Shown here piece by piece: positions 60,038-64,000 of a stretch of DNA of 64,000 bases; within the stretch, counting starts at the first letter, position 1; every line of letters begins with the position of its first letter. Below the pieces are notes generated by a model. It made no database searches. It was given only the letters and a program-made list of their open reading frames with translations, and was not told the DNA's origin. Source of the stretch: Polaribacter sp. SA4-10. Its GTDB lineage: Bacteria > Bacteroidota > Bacteroidia > Flavobacteriales > Flavobacteriaceae. A program made the position numbers and the translations under genes. The stretch lies in NCBI RefSeq assembly GCF_002163835.1, contig NZ_CP019331.1, forward strand, positions 1-64,000, written 5' to 3'.

Positions 60038-60298
60038 ATAATTAGTGATCGTAAGTTGATTGCCCACTGCAGTATGCGGATGTATATTCTCTATTTCAAT
60101 AACATAGAGGATGAAGTGCCTTGACATTCAATGATTAGTCCTGTGCGTCAGTTGTTTTCCGAAAGCCTCTTTGAAGAGGTCTTTACCAAATTGTTGGTAC
60201 TTTGTATTTCTAAAGACATGGTTAGCGGGCACGCTCAGAACATTAACTCTGCTTCTATGAAAGCAAATGCTTTTATAGCTGAAAGGCATTTTTGCTAA
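60038..60298 (+). pseudogene. Decayed IS1182-like transposase fragment
   Basis: An 87-codon remnant, read in one frame with one stop. ISDRKLIAHCSMRMYILYF, then an in-frame TGA (60122-60124) where the family has Trp (pattern LPWHS), then HSMISPVRQLFSESLFEEVF, CISKDMVSGHAQNINSASMK and ANA. This is the N-terminal region of IS1182-type transposases of Bacteroidota. Both ends are missing: there is no start codon and the catalytic domain is absent. Base composition is noticeably less AT-rich than around it, which fits foreign origin. Confidence 0.75.
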
Positions 60299-60470
60299 CG
60301 GTTGAAATTGGGGCAATTTCTCTTTTAATTTCTCCTGAAAAAGTTCCTAAGGTAGCTGTGTTAAAACTTTTATTTGTAAAACAGGTTACTCCTAGATTTT
60401 TTTCTAGCAAGGGGGCAATTACTTTTTCCTTTTTATTTTTAGTAGCAATTACAAGCTTTCTATTTTTAAA
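60273..60470 (-). pseudogene. Truncated DUF6671-like gene fragment
   Basis: On the minus strand a frame reads FKNRKLVIATKNKKEKVIAP, LLEKNLGVTCFTNKSFNTAT, LGTFSGEIKREIAPISTVS, then stops. It resembles the first 60 residues of DUF6671 proteins (remembered, not searched). No ATG, GTG or TTG lies upstream before the Sua5 stop, and the rest of the gene is gone; the break falls where the transposase remnant ends (about 60270-60300). It was probably a downstream partner of Sua5 before disruption. Confidence 0.55.
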
Positions 60471-60499
60471 TAATGAAGTGCTCGTATAAATAATAGTAA

Positions 60500-61456
60500 T
60501 TATTTTGTTGCTCTTTCTAGTCTGTCGTTAATGGATTTACCTAATCCAATATCTGGAAACCTTTGTGCAACAATCATATCCAAATGTAGGCTGTCTAGTA
60601 GGTGAAGTGAACTGTATAAATTTGAAGCAGCTTCTTTTAAATCCCCGGACTTTGATAAAATTTCTATGTGTTTAATATTAGAAGCCGTTATGACTTCTGA
60701 AAAACTTAACAAACCAATTGTGCTATCCTCATAATCTGTAATAAATTTATCAATGTTGTTTACGAGGTATGTTTTTGTTTTAGGTGCGTAGTGTTTGGCT
60801 AACATACCTGGTGCGTTAGGAGTTTTTTCTTTTTTATTTTTTACATTAATTTTCCCCACTACATTTTCAATTTCTTCAATAGAGATAGCACCTAATCTAT
60901 AAAGTATCGGTTCATTATTTGCAAAACCAATGATGGTAGACTCTAATCCGTTTTTACATTCTCCGCCTTCCAGCACCATTTGTATAGCATTTTTAAAATA
61001 GCTTTCAACATGTAAAGCCTTCGTTGGACTAATTCTATTAAACGGATTTGCACTAGGCGCCGCTAGCGGAAATGATAATTCTTTTAATAACGCTAAAGCC
61101 ACTGGATGATTAGGGATTCTGACAGCAACAGTTTCTTTACCCGCTGTTATTACATCTGGAATCGTAGATTTTTTCTTTAAGACTAAAGTTAACGAACCAG
61201 GCCAAAAAGCGTCTGCAAGTAATTTCGCTTTAGGTGGAAACTCACTTACTATTTCATCCAATTGTTCAACAGAATGAAGGTGTACAATTAAGGGATTGAA
61301 CAAGGGTCTTTGTTTTACTTCAAATATTTTACGAATGGCTTTGTCACTGTAAATATTCCCTGCCAACCCATAAATAGTCTCCGTTGGTATGGCTACTATA
61401 TCTTCATTGTTTAAGATTTTAACAGCCTTACTCATGTTATTTGAAATGATGGTCAT
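60500..61456 (-). CDS. L-threonylcarbamoyladenylate synthase, Sua5 type
   Basis: A 318-aa protein with a YrdC domain (about 10-190; IVAIPTETIYGLAGNIYSD, KQRPLFNPLIVHLH, LAAPSANPFNRISPTKA) and a Sua5 C-terminal domain (about 215-318; PNAPGMLAKHYAPKTKTYLV). It makes threonylcarbamoyl-AMP for tRNA t6A, in parallel with the shorter copy at 37865. It begins 8 bases after the dihydroorotase stop, so these two are co-transcribed. The stop is followed by the DUF6671 fragment. Confidence 0.92.
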   Translation of the reverse strand: MTIISNNMSKAVKILNNEDIVAIPTETIYGLAGNIYSDKAIRKIFEVKQRPLFNPLIVHLHSVEQLDEIVSEFPPKAKLLADAFWPGSLTLVLKKKSTIPDVITAGKETVAVRIPNHPVALALLKELSFPLAAPSANPFNRISPTKALHVESYFKNAIQMVLEGGECKNGLESTIIGFANNEPILYRLGAISIEEIENVVGKINVKNKKEKTPNAPGMLAKHYAPKTKTYLVNNIDKFITDYEDSTIGLLSFSEVITASNIKHIEILSKSGDLKEAASNLYSSLHLLDSLHLDMIVAQRFPDIGLGKSINDRLERATK

Positions 61457-61464
61457 AATTGCAG

Positions 61465-62811
61465 CTAGTTATTGATAAATTCAATAGGCATTCCAACGCT
61501 ATTTTCATTAAAAGTACCGTGGTCATACACCAAATTTCCGTTGACAAATGTCTGTTTGATTGCTGTTTGAAATGTAGTTCCTTCTAATGGAGACCAATTA
61601 CATTTGTACAAAAGATTGTCTTTAGAAACTGTCCATGGGCTATCTAAGTCGACCAAAGTTAAATCAGCATAATAACCTTCTCGGATAAATCCTCTGTTGG
61701 TCATATTGTATAAAATTGCTGGATTGTGGCACATTTTTTCCACTATTTTTTCTAGCGAAATCAACCCTTGTTTGTAAAACTCCAACATACAATTTAACGT
61801 GTGTTGCACCATTGGTGCTCCAGACATAGATTGAAAATAGGGTTGTTGCTTTTCTTCTAAAGTATGTGGTGCGTGATCGGTAGTGATAATATCAATTCTA
61901 TCATCAAGTAATGCTTTTAACAAACCTTGCTTGTCTTTTTCTGTTTTAATTGCAGGATTCCACTTAATAAGCATTCCAAGGCGGTCATAATCTGTATCTG
62001 AAAACCATAAATGGTGTACCGAAACTTCGGTTGTTATTTTTTTCTGTTTTAATGGAATGTTATTCTGAAAAAGATGTGTTTCTACTTCAGTAGTTAAGTG
62101 AAGAATATGCAATCTAGCATTGTGTTTTTTTGCTAATTCAATGGCGCGTTTGGTGGCTTGAAAGCAACCTTCAGCACTTCGTATAATAGGATGAAACTTT
62201 GCAGGAATATCTTCTCCGTACTTTTCTCTAAAAATCTGTTCATTGGCTTCAATAATTTCTTCTTTTTCTGAATGAATAGCGATAATTGATTTGCAGTTCG
62301 CAAAAAGTTTTTCCATTGTGTCAGGGCTATCAGCCAAGAGGTTTCCTTTTTTTGTAAAATATAAGCCGTCATCAGAAACACCAATAAATTTACTGGTATC
62401 CATCTTGATTACATCATCAATATTGTCGCCATTTACACCAAGAAAAAATGAATAATTTGCTAAAGATTTTTTAGAAGCAATCTCATATTTTTCGTTTAGG
62501 TTTTCAACGGTTAAAATATTTGGTACCGTATTAGGCATGTCAATAAATGATGTCACGCCACCTGCTATGGCAGCTTTACTTTCGGTATATAAATCACCTT
62601 TGTGAGTAAGTCCTGGGTCTCTAAAATGGACTTGTCCGTCAATAATACCTGGGAATAGGTGTTTGCCTGTTCCGTCAATTATTGTGTGATTTGGATTGCT
62701 GTCAATCCGTCCAATTTTTTCAATTTTCCCATTCGACAAAAGTACATCTGCAACAAATACTTCTCCTTCATTGACAATCGTAGAATTCTTAATTACAATA
62801 CTCTTATTCAT
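61465..62811 (-). CDS. pyrC: Dihydroorotase
   Basis: Converts N-carbamoyl-aspartate to dihydroorotate in pyrimidine synthesis. From the ATG at 62811 the protein is 448 aa; the longer frame has no support. The metal loop reads DGQVHFRDPG (residues 58-67): the first of the two histidines usually present (D-x-H-x-H) is Gln60. Other features are intact: HSEKEE, HILHLTT and the late IITTDHAPHT. This Gln is, as far as I recall, normal in Bacteroidota dihydroorotases. CarB (16003) and pyrG (13187) are elsewhere. It lies 8 bases upstream of Sua5. Confidence 0.88.
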   Translation of the reverse strand: MNKSIVIKNSTIVNEGEVFVADVLLSNGKIEKIGRIDSNPNHTIIDGTGKHLFPGIIDGQVHFRDPGLTHKGDLYTESKAAIAGGVTSFIDMPNTVPNILTVENLNEKYEIASKKSLANYSFFLGVNGDNIDDVIKMDTSKFIGVSDDGLYFTKKGNLLADSPDTMEKLFANCKSIIAIHSEKEEIIEANEQIFREKYGEDIPAKFHPIIRSAEGCFQATKRAIELAKKHNARLHILHLTTEVETHLFQNNIPLKQKKITTEVSVHHLWFSDTDYDRLGMLIKWNPAIKTEKDKQGLLKALLDDRIDIITTDHAPHTLEEKQQPYFQSMSGAPMVQHTLNCMLEFYKQGLISLEKIVEKMCHNPAILYNMTNRGFIREGYYADLTLVDLDSPWTVSKDNLLYKCNWSPLEGTTFQTAIKQTFVNGNLVYDHGTFNENSVGMPIEFINN

Positions 62812-62975
62812 ATTTTTTTTTCTAAGACTATTACCATTTTTAATTTCTACTTTTAAAAAAGAAAACAAATTGATGGATACCGATTTGTTTAAAAGTTATT
62901 TAAAATCCTAATAGCCAATAAAAAATGAATTTAAATGAAATTAGGATTAAATTATAGAATTGGTTGTGAGAACTT

Positions 62976-63275
62976 TTAATCTTCTATTTCAATTTGAATA
63001 ACACTGCGTATTTTTAACTTTTTACCATTTAATCGTGCTTGAGAGAAAAATTCTTTAGCTATTTGTTGTTCATCTATAAGCTCAGTGATTCTTCCAGTAT
63101 CAAAAGTGCATTCTTCTTTATCATTACCTTCGGTAATTGATATGCGACTTAATTTGTGAAAATTAATTTTTACTTTTAAAACAGAATTGATAATATCTGA
63201 AGCTTCTGAAGCCGTAAAAACGCCATCAATTAAATTTATTTTCTGAGTTGCTTTTGGTTGTTCTAATGTTTCCAT
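62976..63275 (-). CDS. Conserved hypothetical protein beside SbtA
   Basis: A 99-aa cytoplasmic protein. It opens with a polar segment, then NLIDGVFTASEASDIINSVL, KVKINFHKLSRISI, and a C-terminal half with KEFFSQARLNGKKLKIRSV. The composition (charged, alpha/beta) suggests a small regulatory or binding protein. I do not recognise a family; the P-II-like SbtB partner of cyanobacterial SbtA is a natural guess from position, but the P-II T-loop and B-loop patterns are absent. It lies 96 bases after the transporter, on the same strand. Confidence 0.65.
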   Translation of the reverse strand: METLEQPKATQKINLIDGVFTASEASDIINSVLKVKINFHKLSRISITEGNDKEECTFDTGRITELIDEQQIAKEFFSQARLNGKKLKIRSVIQIEIED

Positions 63276-63371
63276 AATGTTAAAATTGGTTTAGTGTATT
63301 GTGAATGCAAAATTCCATAATTAATTTGATGTATTTTTATTTATATATTTTATAGTATTCATTAATTATAT

Positions 63372-64000
63372 TTATAATAAATGTATGATGTATAAATACA
63401 ATGGCATGCCTAAAGTAATATTGAAAGGAAATGTAATAGCCAAAGCCATTGGTATGTATAAGCTCGGATTGGCTTTTGGTGCTGCAATTTTCATTGCTGC
63501 TGGAACCGCTATATAAGAAGCACTAGCTGCCAGAATAGTAAAAAGCAATCTATTACCAACACTTTCTGTTAAAACACTACTTATAGCCGCTACCAAACTT
63601 CCGTTTATAACAGGAATTACGATTGCAAAAATTAATGCAAACCATCCTTTTTTGATAAAATCAGATAATTTTTTTCCACTCGTTATTCCCATGTCTAATA
63701 AAAATACTGCAAGAAACCCCTTAAAGATATCAGTAGTAAATGGTTTGATGCCCTGTGCCTGAGCATCACTGGCCATAAACCCTATAAATAGACTTCCTAT
63801 AATTATAAGCACGCTTCCGTTTGTAAGCGCATGATGGATTACTTTTTTCATTGGCACTTTTTCTTCCTTTTTTGTATTCTTCTTAAAAAAAGTCATAAGC
63901 ATCAAGCCTACCATAATAGATGGCGCTTCCATAAGCGCCATAACAGCAATCATATGACCACTAAAAGTGATTTGCTCTAGCTCTAGATACGAAATTGCAG
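63372..64000 (-). CDS. SbtA-type sodium-dependent bicarbonate transporter, partial
   Basis: The C-terminal part of an SbtA-family permease, cut by the window edge: the frame remains open to base 64000 (AISYLELEQITFSGH precedes the first ATG at 63953). At least seven membrane segments are visible, with the family landmarks HMIAVMALMEAPSIMVGLML, FLAVFLLDMGITSG and SYIAVPAAMKIAAP. In cyanobacteria the family imports HCO3- with Na+. In a heterotroph it could supply bicarbonate for carboxylation reactions, including carbamoyl phosphate synthesis (carB at 16003). The 5' end and promoter lie outside the window. Confidence 0.85.
   Translation of the reverse strand, partial: AISYLELEQITFSGHMIAVMALMEAPSIMVGLMLMTFFKKNTKKEEKVPMKKVIHHALTNGSVLIIIGSLFIGFMASDAQAQGIKPFTTDIFKGFLAVFLLDMGITSGKKLSDFIKKGWFALIFAIVIPVINGSLVAAISSVLTESVGNRLLFTILAASASYIAVPAAMKIAAPKANPSLYIPMALAITFPFNITLGMPLYLYIIHLL

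Noticed and set aside
60128..60316. A 62-aa minus-strand frame over the transposase relic
   Set aside because: It is the antisense shadow of the IS1182-like frame on the plus strand.
60292..60489. A 65-aa plus-strand frame (LTVEIGAISLLISPEK...)
   Set aside because: It is the antisense of a better-supported minus-strand DUF6671-like fragment, and its start codon lies within the scar junction.
62976..63275. P-II or SbtB regulator
   Set aside because: No P-II motifs (T-loop, B-loop) can be seen; left as conserved hypothetical.
1..64000. Prophage, restriction, toxin-antitoxin or other defence locus
   Set aside because: No integrase, phage structural, methylase, nuclease-cluster or toxin-like genes were recognised; apart from one transposase relic the genes are core or envelope functions.

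Overview
The window reads as chromosomal DNA of a marine-type Flavobacteriaceae (Bacteroidota), most like Polaribacter, Tenacibaculum or a close relative; the genus is inferred by eye. The evidence is strong AT richness, A-rich translation starts without Shine-Dalgarno sites, Bacteroidota promoters (TTTG/TTG, 19-20 bp, TAnnTTTG), type IX secretion components (PorQ and two proteins with C-terminal sorting domains), the two-domain bacteroidetal GlmU, DUF4295 beside rpmB-rpmG, and DUF5606, DUF4199 and DUF5777 proteins.

Layout. 1-4.7 kb: porQ-cmk, queE, rpsA. 4.9-9.6 kb: glmM, a surface beta-barrel protein, a class V aminotransferase, a lipid A acyltransferase. 9.7-15.9 kb: rhomboid protease, tRNA-Gly(TCC), GNAT, yidC, pyrG, a lipoprotein, rpmH. 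16-21.4 kb: carB, then a periplasmic/outer-membrane operon (c-type cytochrome-like lipoprotein, OB-fold protein, YceI, DUF5777 barrel). 21.5-28.5 kb: thioesterase, a T9SS cargo with a CxxCH motif, GlmU-like enzyme, then an ECF sigma/anti-sigma unit driving two exported beta-rich proteins. 28.7-34.5 kb: lon, SDR, mazG, DUF5606, def, ruvX. 34.6-45.8 kb: dapD, LPS/glycan glycosyltransferases, a TsaC/Sua5 protein, CCA-adding enzyme, MsbA-like ABC exporter, phosphosugar mutase, T9SS cargo, GT2. 46.5-59.2 kb: SRP RNA, transaldolase-like enzyme, menD, menB, purU, cinA, rpmB-rpmG-DUF4295-ftsY. 59.2-64 kb: SOUL heme protein, a scar of decayed mobile DNA, Sua5, dihydroorotase, a small unknown protein and the 3' part of an SbtA bicarbonate transporter that runs off the window.

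Functionally this is mostly core metabolism and envelope biogenesis: pyrimidines (carB, dihydroorotase, pyrG), menaquinone (menD, menB), amino sugars (glmM, GlmU-like), translation and secretion (rpsA, rpmH, rpmB, rpmG, ffs, ftsY, yidC), and surface glycans. I found no CRISPR array, prophage, toxin-antitoxin or recognisable defence system, and I do not claim a new one. The most unusual material is between genes: a three-copy composite repeat with conserved ends and variable centre (4796-4895, 47622-47783, 57904-58094), CTGAA/TTCAG palindromes, a 7-bp tandem repeat, a repeat-like insertion read in frame inside menD, and a scar at 59873-60490 where a decayed IS1182-like transposase abuts a truncated gene. 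The two protein-level systems most worth study are the sigma/anti-sigma/beta-protein operon (24523-27426) and the cytochrome/YceI/DUF5777 operon (19182-21392).
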